Assembly: GCA_002900995.3 (NCBI GenBank)
Contig: CM035306.1
Span: forward strand, 1,054,001-1,118,000
From: Ganoderma boninense
Taxonomy: Eukaryota > Basidiomycota > Agaricomycetes > Polyporales > Polyporaceae
Direction of reading: 5' to 3'
Length of the DNA stretch: 64,000 bases
Of the stretch, positions 49,444-61,403 are shown one piece after another. The notes beneath the pieces are model-generated. The model was not told where the DNA came from. It did not search any database and was given only the letters and a program-made list of their open reading frames with translations. A program made the position numbers and the translations under genes. Positions within the stretch are counted from its first letter, which is position 1; the number at the start of each line of letters is the position of its first letter.

Positions 49444-50473
49444 TCACTCGAAGTTGCGCTGTGCGAGGAGCCCGTGGTAGCGCCTCAACGTCTCGGCAGT
49501 GGACTTCGGGGCTGAATCCTTGGTGTTATACGTGGCCCACCTCCAGCTGGGGCTCGGGAGGCGCACCCACATCCACTTCTTTTTCATCCGCTTGTACGAC
49601 CCAACTTCAGGGAGAGCCTGCCCATTGTAGTCGCCTCCCGGGGCTCGGAGCGCCAGTCCCTGGGTCACGTACGCCGAGCAGATTTGCACGACGTCGCTGA
49701 ACAGCGTCCGCTCTTCCTCGGTGGTAGGTCGATCGTAGGATGGGCCGTCCCCGTGCGCGCGCAGGCGGTAAACAGGGTAGTGGTGGAACGCGGTCATTCC
49801 AGTGGGTAGCAAGTGGAACGCGACGTTGATGAAGCCCGCGAATGCGCGCCGCTCCGTCTCGGGGAGGCTTGCGCGCATCGCCGCAGCTAAGTTGTTGCAA
49901 CGCGACTCGAGGTTGGGCCAGTTTTCGTCAAGGAAGTCCTGCTCCGCCTTGTGGACCAGGCCGCCGTGGTCGAGGTGGAACGCCTTTGCGGGATTGTTCA
50001 GGCCGTCGACTCCTTCGGGATCGGGCTTTCCCGGCGACAGTACGAAAACTATCGCGCGTTGATTCTCCAGGTGGTCGTCGATTCCGCCGCCGGTCTTGTG
50101 CGTGATGGCTTCAACCATCGTTTGCAGTGCCCATGTATGCGCGCTCGCCCAACGCTTGAGCGCAGCTGCTATCGAGGCCGTCGAGGTGTAGCCTAGCTCG
50201 GCGACTTCCTCCTTCGTCCTCGGACGACAAAGGTCCCTATATTGATAACAAATCAGTACGTACGGCCTAAAGAACGCTGAGGTGTTGAGGACTGAAGTTT
50301 GATATGTACTTGTGAAAACCCCACGCCTTCGTTTGGCACTCCTTGCTGCAATACAACGCAGCTGAGCACCCCCCACACCGCCTGAGCTCTCCGCCACCGG
50401 GAGGTTTAGGTGTGCCACACTCGTCACACACCTTGCAGGTGGGAAACCGGAGGGCGTCTGGGTAGTTGTACAT
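49444..50473 (-). CDS. MYND zinc-finger protein 5
   Basis: Exons 50310-50473 and 49444-50236 give 318 aa. The start is MYNYPDALRFPTCKVC. The finger residues are CDEC, CGGC, YCSKEC and HK, completed by exon 2 (HK|DLC). The donor is GTACAT and the acceptor ATAG. The carboxy domain has AAALKRWASAHTWAL, RAIVFVLSPGKPDP, NPAKAFHL, INVAFHLLPTGMTAF and TLFSDVVQICSAYVTQGLAL, and ends in RYHGLLAQRNFE instead of LWxxFxxW. The domain plan is the same as in genes 1 and 4 but the sequence is diverged. It looks intact. A 12-bp tandem repeat lies about 185 bp upstream of the start. Confidence 0.85.
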
Positions 50474-50657
50474 GGCGGATTGAAGAGAAGTGCTTGCCAG
50501 CTGCAGCTTGACCGCAGTGGTGTGCGGCGGAGAGTGCCAAAAAAGAACTGCCTGTGTTTTTCGGCGGCCCGCTCGGAGCGGGCTCGGACTCACAGAAAGA
50601 TCAAGGCTTGAGGGGCCCGGGCGGTCTCGGCAGTGAATTCGAAGAGAATTAGGAGGA

Positions 50658-50693
50658 GGCCGTCGTAAAGGCCGTCGTAAAGGCCGTCGTAAA
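50658..50693. repeat. 12-bp tandem repeat, three copies
   Basis: The unit GGCCGTCGTAAA occurs three times head to tail, followed by a partial fourth. It lies upstream of MYND gene 5 and is probably non-coding. Confidence 0.85.
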
Positions 50694-52950
50694 GGCGGTT
50701 CGCAAAACAAAGGGACTTACGGAGAAGGCGATGTTAACCTTCCCTATCCGCCCATCGCTCTCCAGCGAACGGGACTGCTCAGTGAAAGATGTACATATTC
50801 CTTGAATTCGCCACAGTGGAGTCGAGCGCGAACGTTGCACCTGGATTTACGTGCCATACGAGGGTGCCACAGCATTTGCCAGTGAGCGAGGCCCGCCGGG
50901 TGCGGCGGCGTCACTGGAGGTTGCTTTTCTCGAGCTGGGAAGGAGAATCAGATGACCTACTGGATTATCTGAATTTCCGTCATACACCAGCTAAGATCAT
51001 GCTTGCTTTCATAGCGCGTTGAGGGAAGTGTTTCTTCAATGCCTGAAACGAGCCCCCTCGAGCACCGCTGCTTAGATGAGAGTCTTCTAGATGGGGGAAC
51101 AGGAGCATCTCAAATGAGCGGCATGTATGAAAACGTTGAGAGAGATAATTCTGCGCGTTGTAGACGGCATACTATTATCAATTGTTCCAATGGGAGCCCG
51201 TCGATCATAGCGGAGAAACATACCTCTACCGAAACGCAGGTATGGAGAAGCAACAGAAGTTCGAGGTGCATGCGCTTCCAACGTCATGTCAGTCCTGTTG
51301 GAGTCGCTGCGGGAGGCAATCATTGGTGAGGATCCCAGCGCAGGCTAGTAACCGAAGTTAAGAATGAACTGCAGCCGAACAGACATTTCTATGCTCGCGG
51401 CAGAGGGCGTGTGCGACGCCATAGCAACCTGGATGATCCCCGCCATTCATTGGCAGTCATCGAAGAAACGCACTGTGGGGCAGACAAATAAAATAAGCGA
51501 TACAAAGGCTGGACCATCCAGCAGACCGAGGGATGCGCACCTGCAGCTCAAAGGCCCCGTGTTCTCGAAGGACGACTGGCCCCCGGTTCTATGTCGGGTC
51601 TTCTCGCGCCTTGACCACGAAGCTCTTGACGCCAGAGAACCTGGACATGAGTCTGTCCCCGTGCTGGTGCCCGCAGCACGACCACTGCAGAAGGGATGTC
51701 CGGGGTCACCGCGAAGGCGAAGCACCTGGCGAAATGAAAATGAACGGATCCCGAGGTCACAGCCAAGAACACGGCATGTCAAAAAGCCATTGATCACTGA
51801 ATCGTACCCACGTCCGTATTCTTTCGAGTTCTCGGCATAAACGAAGGGAGGGGATAGTTATGAACGATTAGCTACGCTCAATGGGCGACAAGATGAGAGA
51901 CGCACCGATCACTGTATGCTCGAGGTAATAATTCGAGAGCCCAACCTGGTGCGTCTGTGAAACATCTGACAGTCAGATGACGGTATGTTGACGCTGTGGG
52001 GCAAGGGCACGTTGGCTAGCCGGGAAGATCGATTTGTATTCATGCCGAGGAATGGGGGCAGACGACTGGCGCTGGCGAACGACGCCATAGCCCAATGAAG
52101 TAATTGAGCCGTGCTCCTGTCTAGTACGTGCGCGATACTGGACTCGGTCTTGTCATGCGACCAAAGAAGCCTCGCGAGGAGCGCAGAAGAAAGCAAGGTT
52201 AGCGCTTCTCTCCGCTGGAAAAGTCGAGAAGGGTCAGAAGCATCCCACGCTCAATCGAGGAAGACGACATACCGAGCATGAAGGTGACATGTAGTCCACC
52301 GGACGAGGGTCTTTATCCAGGCGGGCGCCCACGGAGATGAAAGTGGAAGGACCAGCGAGGGCCGAGCTTAAATCGAGTCTGATCACGAGACTTCAGAGGG
52401 TTAGCGTGGTCGAGACCGCCGCCGTCCGTAGGTTTCCACTGTAATCTACCTCCCGTGGAATCACATCGTCAGTCGTTTTCAGCACGGGGCCCATCGCCCA
52501 CTAATGAACTCACATGGTGTTCAGGACCTGACTTCATCAGGAAAAGCCCCAAATGCTATTGAGCCCTATTTATCAATAATTCGCGCGATTAGAGCGTTAG
52601 TCTAATTCGCTTAGTCCTCAGCTAATAAGTTCGTGATAGAGCCATTAGCACACGTTATTTCAAAAGTAGAGCTTGCGACCCGGGAGAACCAGCAGTGGCA
52701 CAATCACGAGAGATGCGAGAAAAACAACATTATCATTGCTACTTGACTATCACATCCACAACACAGCTACCAGAAATGATATCTACATGGGGTATATGTG
52801 ACGGCAGCGAGAAAGGGGAACAGAGATCACGAAGGAATTGAAACAAAGCTTACCCGCTTGCCCATCAGTGTAGTACCACGCTCTACGCTCGCGATGGTGA
52901 GGTCGCGATTACCGTGACCATTGCTAACTCGCCGCCACACGATCAACCCA
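50694..52950. other. Gene-poor, possibly decayed exons
   Basis: No recognised gene. A minus-strand frame near 51447-51797 and a stretch at 52270-52400 that ends in a consensus donor (gtatgtcg) look exon-like but match nothing I know. A MITE-like end, CATCAGGAAAAGCCCCAAAT, begins at 52535 and resembles the terminus of the element in membrane gene D. An AT-rich tract rich in ATTAG/CTAAT follows to about 52660. Confidence 0.35.
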
Positions 52951-53588
52951 CTATGCGTCAATGGACTTCAGCGAGACGAGACAATGGACGGTGTGCGTCT
53001 GGAGTGCCTGCAAGAAGGCCGTGCAGACAGCACGGACTGTCTCTGACCGCATCAAGATTATGCAAGACAGCTGCACCTGTGCCTCAAGGTGCCGCACATC
53101 GGAAGACCGGGGAACGCAATGGCCCTTATGGATGAGGTCAAAAGAGTTACTCACCGGGGAATACGTCCTGGACGTTGGGTTGTAAAGGGGTCCAGGGGAG
53201 GAACCCGGATCGATAGGTGCAGAAGACGGACAAGACAGATAACAAAAAGTCGGGATGTAGACAGCCATCACCAGGAAAGAGCATATATGACTAAAAGAGG
53301 ACTCACCAATACTACTGAAACACTCGTATGAAGCTCCTACCAAGCTACTAGCACTATGATGGCCTAATTCTGCACCTACGAGTTCGGCCGGAGGCAATGA
53401 AAATTTTCGATGCAAGGGACACATACCTGAATCGCTGTCCTACAGCGACAACGTCCTGCTGAAGCTTCTTCTGAAATGCAGCCACTACTGGGGAACGGGG
53501 TCGGGTGCGAACTTTTCCAGAGAACAGAGGTTGGAAGAGAAGCATCAGAGGCTGCCGTCCGTCGTCGTCGTCGTCGTTGCAAGTCAAG
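52951..53588 (-). CDS. Possible multi-exon gene, unknown
   Basis: Low-confidence model. A first exon begins MTCNDDDDDGRQPLMLLFQP (53588), contains RTRPRSPVVAAFQKKLQQDV, and ends QRF before a gtatgt donor near 53428. Several in-phase continuations exist (SASSLVGASYECFSSIG, then SFSHICSFLVMAVYIPTF, then a separate exon AQVQLSCIILMRSETVRAVC) ending in a stop near 52951. A poly-Asp codon run (GTCGTC on the plus strand) is at about 53560-53578. No family is recognised. It may be a fragment of a larger minus-strand gene or chance open frames. Confidence 0.25.
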
Positions 53589-53654
53589 TCGTCGTGTTAG
53601 ACGCCACGATGGCGCTTGCGCTATTTGGGAGCGGATGCAGTGAGCGCCTAGCAC

Positions 53655-56600
53655 ATCCTCCCTTTCGTCACCAAGTCAGCTCAGAGGCGCGCACCTGGTC
53701 CCCGTCCCAAATTATGTCCCGGCTGCTGAACACCACCCTTCAGCAACTCAAAATAATCTCTTTACTTTAAAAACTGCGATTCTAACCCTTTTCAGTGCCA
53801 TGCTGGCACATACAATGCCCAACGTTCGATTATAATTCCATTAGGGTGCGTTATGGATGTTATCACTAACTTAGTGCTAATTCGCATTCGGAGGTTTTCC
53901 TGATGTTCAGAGTTACACTCTGCAAGCCAAGGAGCGACTCTTTGACGTGACTAAACCCTCCCGCCCGGGTCTAGACGGATGCGGCACAACGGCCTGCTAC
54001 AGGAGGTAAAACATTCAGGAGGCCTGGCATCGGAATGAGCAGAGGACCGTTGTGTGGCTGTTGCCCAGCGTGCTTGGCGAGCGGCTGGTGGCGTGGAGGT
54101 CGCGTAAAAACTGCGGCACGAGTGTCCTGGGTGGCAAGGATCCCACTTCAGTGATCAGCGGAGCGCGCAGGGAGACTTGACCAAACGAACCGTAAAGTTC
54201 CACACTAGCAGTGTTCGCTGACGCCAACTCCAAGAACTGCTTTCAAAAATGCTCTATTCACTTTTTAGCGGGCAGAGGTGCACGGGGGTGGCGGTTCAGG
54301 ATTCTGGTCTGTCAACGGAATCAATAGCTCATAAAACGCGGAAAACGACACCAAGGATCGTACGTACTTCGCCTGTCCATGCGACCAAGCCTTTCCAGGA
54401 TCTGCATTGCATTGATTGACGAGGGGATCGTAGGGGTCGTACGTACTTCGCTCCGTCCATGCAATAGGGCCTCCGCCGGATATAGAAAACGTTGAATGAC
54501 GAAGAAGCTAGTGGTCAAATATCAATTCTACTTCTATTCCGATCGCCATGGCGGAGCAAGATGATAGACATACCACAGCAATAGCAATGCAGGTGATCTA
54601 ACTTAGGCTGCTGTCGTGAGGCCCCATCTATTCAACTCCGTGGTCATTCAAACTTTCGAATCGACCTATAAATATGGCGGAAGTCAGCGACGCCGAGGAC
54701 CATATTGCTCTGAGAGCACAATGTATGCATACCTATCTCACACGCACGACGATCGCCCCCGACCGCAAGGCCAGCGTCGCCTCTGGTTGCACACACTTGC
54801 AACCCTGACCCTCATGATCTGTCGGCAAACATTAAAATGGAAGACGTGAGTACGGACATGAATAGCTCGCCCACCGGACTGTTCATCGAGCAGCAGCCCT
54901 CGACATCGACCTCAACGTGCCCGTCCTCAGGAGGACACGTGAGATTACGGGATGACACCGCGCATGAGCGTGCTTCTCACCGAGTCACCGAGCCCGAATC
55001 GCCCGCAAGAAATTGTCGCAGCATCGACGGAGCTTGAGTGCTCCGGTGGGCAGTCGTCGCCGGAGCCTCAAGCCTCATTCTATGAACTGGAAGGCCACCC
55101 GGAAGACATGTTTCTGATTATCTGGGTTCCGTCCAGACCATCACGGTATTGACCGGTGTTCCTGGAAAGCTCGAACTCCGGATCCCTGTCGATAAGAACA
55201 AAGGAAGATAAGGATTCGCAATTGCAACGAAGGGGCTCCTCCAACGCACCTGAATGGACAAAGCATCATGGCGTTCGTCATCGCCAGAACAACCAGCCGG
55301 AAAAGGACCTGAAGCAGCTCTCTGCATCAGTATCCAGCTGCCTTCACCGTGGGTGAACAAAGCCTGAACGTTGAACCTCAAACGCTCAATGTCCGCTCTG
55401 ATCATCGAACTGGCTCTATAGAGCTCGAGTTCTTCGCATCTCACTCATCGAAGCTGTGCTTAATGACCGCAATGAGAGCTCTACCGCACAGATCCGAGAA
55501 CAGGCGGTGCACATTACCTGTGCATGACGCGTTCTCCCGGGGATGTATAGTTGGACAGGGGCTGCGGACGTGAAGCCGTGCCACCGGCAAGGTAGGCTAA
55601 GTTCAGTACTCAATGATTCTGCCGTGGACCCGTAATGGACATGGGGGAAGGGATATCCGGCCGACGGCAGAGATCGAGGGGGCGATACCATCGATCGCTA
55701 GGCCCCTCCAGAGAGCCTCGATGCGCCCTCGCGCGTCGCTCAGCTTGAAGGGGATAATGACTCCCCTCCCCGCACTGCGGTACGCGGGCCCGCATTCACA
55801 TTTTCCTGTCGATGCGCCGATAGGCGGGGTCAGACTCAGCGAAGAACGGCGGAACCGGGCCTGAGACGAGGTGAACCTTGCGTACCCTAGGGCTTCCCCT
55901 GGTTCGCTCCACCCACGCGAGTATTTCTATCCCTTGCAGGGTTTACCAGCATGGCTCAGAGGCCATTGTGCGCGATGCAATCCCGAAGATGCCCCGACTT
56001 ACCGAGGTATGTTTATTTTCGGTGCTTGCTTCACCAACGCAGGCGGGGAGTGCGCGATGCGGCAGTGTGTCCATTACTCTCTTAGAGTAGTCCTAGCATC
56101 ATCTTGGCACCATCTCTGCGACAGTTCCGCGATATTATCAGTGCTCGCATGTCTCGTATCTCGACGAAAGATTTATCGTGGGCTTCTCACCTACTTATCC
56201 GCCCCAGTACCAGTGACATCGGAGCTTCCCCTCATCCGCCCCGTCCCCCGTCCTATTCCCATCCCTTGTCTGTTCAGCGCATCCTAGTCAAGATCAAACA
56301 GGTTAGACAATGTCCACGGAGCCCTCGCAGCTCGCGCAACAAGATGCCCCCCCCCCCCTCCTTGGCAGGAACAGAGCGAAGAAGAAGCGGCGCAACAGGC
56401 CGGAAGCTGACGCAAGAGCTCTCACCACGCTGTGGCCGGTGGGCGTTTGCTTCCGCGAGACGCAGATAAGGAAAAGTCTCCAGCTCCCTGGCGCCGATCC
56501 GCCCGATCCAGCGTTGAGCGTACCCGCGCACCGACGGGCGGACGCTGCAGGCTGGGAACGGCGTATTGCGACCAGAACGCAGAAAATAGGCGAGAATGCT

Positions 56601-58847
56601 TGCCTGGAACGGGAAGAACTTTGCGGCGCGAGCTGTTTTTCCGAGGACGCACACCCGCGTACCCGCGATGGTCCAAGGCGCACGCGCGCACCCACGGAGA
56701 CAGTGTGCTCTGAAAGCAAAGCAAGAACAGGTCAGCAATTTGAATTCCACACGCCTCCAGGGTGGTGGAGTGTGGACGAGGTGACTCTGGGGTCCTGCGG
56801 GCGCAGGAAACTCCCGAGGACCAATGGCAAGACCCACGAGCGACCATCCGCCCATCAAATTGACCCGCTGAGCTCAAATCTCGTCGCGTTCTCGTGCCTT
56901 TCCGATGCGGTCTCAATGCAGTCAATGGAGTCCATCGGGAGGGATGCGCACCGTGACAGCGAAGTGAAATTTTTCGGACCAAGCCACGGGAAGCTTCCTG
57001 CGATATGCCTCAAGTATCCCGACGGGAGAGCGCGGCTGGACGGAAATCTCGACGCTTCGTGGACGATAGAAAGCAGCGATTCGAGGTGCGAACGAGCGAA
57101 TCAGGGCCACTCTCGAAGGGCCTCGCAAGAGCGCCGATCGTCCCATCGCCGGATATAGCGCGTGCATACACGGACGCTTGGGACGAACGCCGTAAGTCCT
57201 GGAAGACACACGATACGACGTGGGCTGCAGGTCCCGGAGAGGCGTCCGGCCGCGAAAATGTACGGAAGGCCGTGAGACGATGTCGCAGTGCGCGGAGGCC
57301 CTGGAGGCTGATGTCGTAGGGAATCGCCCGCTTTGTCGCCCGACACAGGCTCGGAGATGACGTGGAAGTGCGAAAGCTATGCGGTAGGGCATTAGTGAGC
57401 CCTCCCGGTCGGTGGAAGTAGGCACTGGTGGGCACCGTATCTGATGCTTCGCACTATTCCAGGGCGTGAGCTGCAAGTATGTGGCGCGAAGCTGAGTGAG
57501 CATTTCTGAACAGCACCTCGCGAAAGCAAGACGAACGCGGCAGCTCCAACAAAGACAAAGCGCTGTCATGAACGCCTGGCGCTTGCATATTCTGGGAGCA
57601 TCTTGAATGTTTCTGAATGGCGCGGATAACATTAGTCGAGAGTTGTGGGATGGTCACACCGCCCTGACGGTATATCAAGGGTTGGAGAACCAACCACGGG
57701 CCTCCACGATCACGCATATGGGCACCTAAAAAGATAAATGAGCCTCCTCTTTGATACCTGCATGGTGCAAAAGACATGCCTATCCGGTCCCATTCAAGCG
57801 CCCCCGTTTCAACACGCGTTGCGTCGCCTATCGTGCAAGATAAAATAAACTCGCGGCTAACAGAAGAACTTCACGAAGCAGCCCTACAAAATCTAGCATC
57901 CACACCGCCTTGGCTCTCCTGCGAGAAATGTGCATCCAGACTCGCGAACGCGCCATTCGAGCCTCCGAGGAGCATTTGGTCGCAGGCGGAATGCTGAGAA
58001 GCACCGCCGCCTACCACCGCGCAGTACGCACGTACCACCGGCCTCACAACCCACGCGTGCGGCTGGCGCCACAATCCAATGCAAAAATGCGTAGTAACTC
58101 GCGAGCCTCGACGTCGTTTGGCGATCGACCTGAGACCTCGACGGTCCAGGTTTGGGCTCTCGTCCAAGTCGTCGTGTTCGGGGGCTTCTGCACATTGACA
58201 GACCTAGAAACGCGCTGGACCCTGAGGCCTTCTGCTTCGTCCTGAACAATGGACTCACGTCTTCATCTTCATCTTCTGAGCTTGCCGACCGCGAGACGAG
58301 CACATGGCGTCCCCTTTGCGCCCACCATGACCGAGTGGTACGATCGTGCAGTGACTACGCAGCGTCGACCAGTGTCAAGGTTCGCGCTATCCAACCCCGG
58401 GCTCCAGAATGTGCTCAGCGATCGGTGGTGCTACAGCGTCCTCAGTTGGGACCTCCTGTCTGCAATTCATGCTTGTGAGCTGCTTCGATGAATATCGAAC
58501 TCACCATAGGTGTAATGTTTGTTCCGCCCCTAAGAGTTGCTGGCCTGAAGATCCTTGCCGTTTTCCAGTAGGATTGTTCAGGCAGTTTCATTTGTGACGA
58601 GTGTATTATGTTCTCTGTGGAAGGTTACAATGTACAAAAGATACCGGCTTCTTCAAATGCTCCTCTCGATGACCGAACCATGGAAGAGTAAGAAAAAAAA
58701 GGTTGACAGGGAGTATGAACTCACCGGAGCCCAAGTCGCACCAGTTCCATTGCGGCGTCGTACGCGTGGCTCTCATGTGTCCCGATCTGATACTCGTTCC
58801 AATCAGGATAGAGTGGATGCCACGTCCACGGCGTGTCGGATGTCCTG
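53655..58847. other. 5-kb gene-poor region
   Basis: No conserved protein, rRNA or tRNA is recognised. At about 54358-54385 and 54438-54466 a direct repeat (CGTACGTACTTCGC then GTCCATGC) occurs twice. From about 56300 to 57630 both strands carry long overlapping frames (282 codons plus, 236 codons minus) in GC-rich sequence. Neither has a domain, and such mutual openness is expected from composition alone. Confidence 0.45.
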
Positions 58848-59739
58848 CTAAAGGGTGAACTGGCCAGGGATTACGAGGGACCGGTCAGGGGGTTCTACAG
58901 AGCGCAGCGGGAACCCTGAGTTGATGTTGGCGACGCACAGGTCGGACACGTTGCCCATGATCTCCTGTTTGACGGCATCTTGATGTTCTGGGGGAGGGTC
59001 TAACGACAGATAGAACTGCGGGATGTAGTGGCACAGCGTCATGATGTTGACGCCGTTGATCTTGAACTGAACGAGCAGGATGCCGGCATAAACTTGAAGC
59101 TTGTAGGACCAGTGGCTGCGTTCGACGTAGCGGCGCGGCTCCTCCCGCTCTGCCCACAGCCTCGCGGCGTCAGGAAGGCACACGTGGAACACGTTGAGGT
59201 CCCAGAACTGGCAGAAGTCGAGCGCGAACGTGGTAGCAGGGTTCCGTTCCGCGTGAGGGGGTGGCAGCGTGGAGGTTGGGTTGAGGTTGAACACGAGAAA
59301 CTTAGGTGGCGAGTATGACCAGGCGATGCGCCCCCGCCCCCCCCACGCGCCCTATGCCGCACTGAAGCGAAAGTGGCGGCCGAGCTACTTGGCAAACGTT
59401 ATTCCGCACCAGGACTCGCCCCGTTCTGCTTCTCCTCCCTCCATATGTTCAGCCATATCCCTCCGATTTCGTCGGAAGTGCATCCCTGGGCTCCAATTAT
59501 GCAGGTTGTGAGGGTCTGCAGATGTGCGAAGTACGTGCTCAACTCACCTATGGAGTGGCCAGGCCGCTTTGGCCGTCTTCGCTGCAACACACAGCCCTCG
59601 AACATCCAGCATATCTCCTCAGATGGACATCTTGAGACTTGTCTCGTCCTTTATCGCAACGGCCCCAGTGCTTCAGAGTGAGCACAGAACGAGGCATCTC
59701 CGGAAAGACATGAAGAATCTCCGAGATGTTTCTGGTCAT
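58848..59739 (-). pseudogene. MYND zinc-finger pseudogene 6
   Basis: The carboxy part is clear: FLVFNLNPTSTLPPP, NPATTFALDF, a long diverged middle with LCHYIPQFYLSL, DLCVANINSGFPLRS, and the stop near 58848. Upstream on the same strand lies a decayed finger: AGCSRAVCCSEDGQ where relatives have YCSxxC, so one zinc cysteine is now glycine. It is followed by a frame change before the AAWPLH-like segment and its GTGAGT donor near 59546. The first CxxC is also unrecognisable. A missing cysteine plus a frame change argue for loss of function. Confidence 0.65.
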
Positions 59740-61403
59740 AGCTGCAGACCAAGTGAGAGACTATAGACCAAAGGCAAGTGCGAAATAAGGGCAAGTGGGG
59801 CGGCGGCGGCGGGCGACGCTTTGCAGCCGAGTTGTCAGAGCCTCCGCGCCGGATCCCAGTTAACGAAGGCGCGCCGTGGTAATATAAGATGTACAATGAG
59901 AGCCGGGAGACAAAAGACTGCAGAAGAAAGGCAGAAGCTCAAGCAAGGAGTGGGAGCTCGACAAGAGCTCTACAACCAACAAGTGGACCGACGGCTCCCC
60001 TCCGGCAGAACCGGGCCGACTCAGTGGCTTCAAGAGGCCCCCAAGCAACGATTGAATATTGAATATTGATCAAACTAGAGATATGCCGCGTGCGCGCGCG
60101 GCAGGAACCTTGGGTACACAATTACAACAGGCCCGGGATTGGATGACATATACCAGCGCAGAGCGCTACATTAGACCTGAGAAATGACAGCGAACTGGAA
60201 TCTGTGTATGTAGTACCTGTGAGTGCGGCAAACACAGGTAGACAGGGGGATTGGAGATGTAGAAGGCCTGAGAGTTCTGAGTGGCGGTGGAAGGTCAGCC
60301 CGGCAGGCCCAGAAGTGTGGTGATGGGTACTAGCGGGGGATGGGTAGCGGGGAACTGGATCTGGCCGTGGCAAATAGAGGATGCCAATACTGAGCCTTGA
60401 GGTCGAGGAAGAGCACTCGGATGAAACTGGGCGAGGTCGACTTGAATTGAGGAGCACGGTCAGAAAAAAAACATCACCAGTCGAGGGGTCGCTGTTGGAG
60501 TCACATGGGTGGTGTGGTCACAGTCAACATGATGATGGTGGCTAAGGCTCGTACGAGAGGTGCCAAAGGGGCCGAGGTAGACGTTGATACAACACGGGAC
60601 CCCGAGAATTCACATCCTCTAACATGCAAGCGTTGCGTGTCAGGAGGCTTACTTGTGGGCTGCCTCTTTCTCTTGAAGTCGCGTGTTGATGTATCGTCAT
60701 TGTGGCCCTCTGGCTCTGGGTAGTCGAGGCCGTGAGCAGGGACAAGGACGCAGGCCGACGACGAGAATGTGTACCAGATCACTGCATGGATCCCACCTCG
60801 AGACAGTATACATATACTAGAGGAGGTGTTAACGGAACTACGTGGGGTGGGAGAGAATGTAGATGGCAAATGGGACAGGTCACAGAAAGCGGAGCCAGCA
60901 TAAGGGGGCACAGAAATGCGGAGAGTGAGACGCACGAGCGCATGATATCATTGATGTCTGCATCCTGACCACCGTCCATGCAGGCACAGTGCATTCGTGT
61001 ACGCTGTTGAGCAAAGAAGAGCACTCACGCAATTCAGCCGAGAAGTGACGCATGGTGCAAGCTATGTCGCATGACGGTTAACTCAAGTGCTATACTGCAC
61101 ACAGAGAGACTAGTTACGTGCATGGAGAACAGAGTCAAGCTGGAGCAGATGCGGAGTGTGAGGTTCGGAGCGTGTCGTGTTGGTCGGAGAGAACCGGGTG
61201 TAACGCGCGCTTGGATTTTTGCTCGCCAGTAACCTTGGTACCCAAGGTAATTTCTGTGCACCAAAGACTCTGACCGCACCTGGGACACCAGAGAACGATG
61301 CAACTACCAGTTGAAAGTGCAGATTCGACGTTGGCTCTACTATTGAATAGTCTTGTATTCAGTTACATACTCGCTTTGTTCGGCGTCGGCCCTACGACTA
61401 ATA
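59740..61403. other. Intergenic, no recognised gene
   Basis: About 1.7 kb upstream of the MYND pseudogene and downstream of the F-box-WD40 gene. Only unsupported frames are present. A GAATATT duplication is at about 60053-60067. Confidence 0.5.

Noticed and set aside
56310..57632. Possible large gene or rDNA-derived sequence
   Set aside because: No rRNA landmark sequence is recognised and neither strand's frame has a domain; mutual openness follows from composition.
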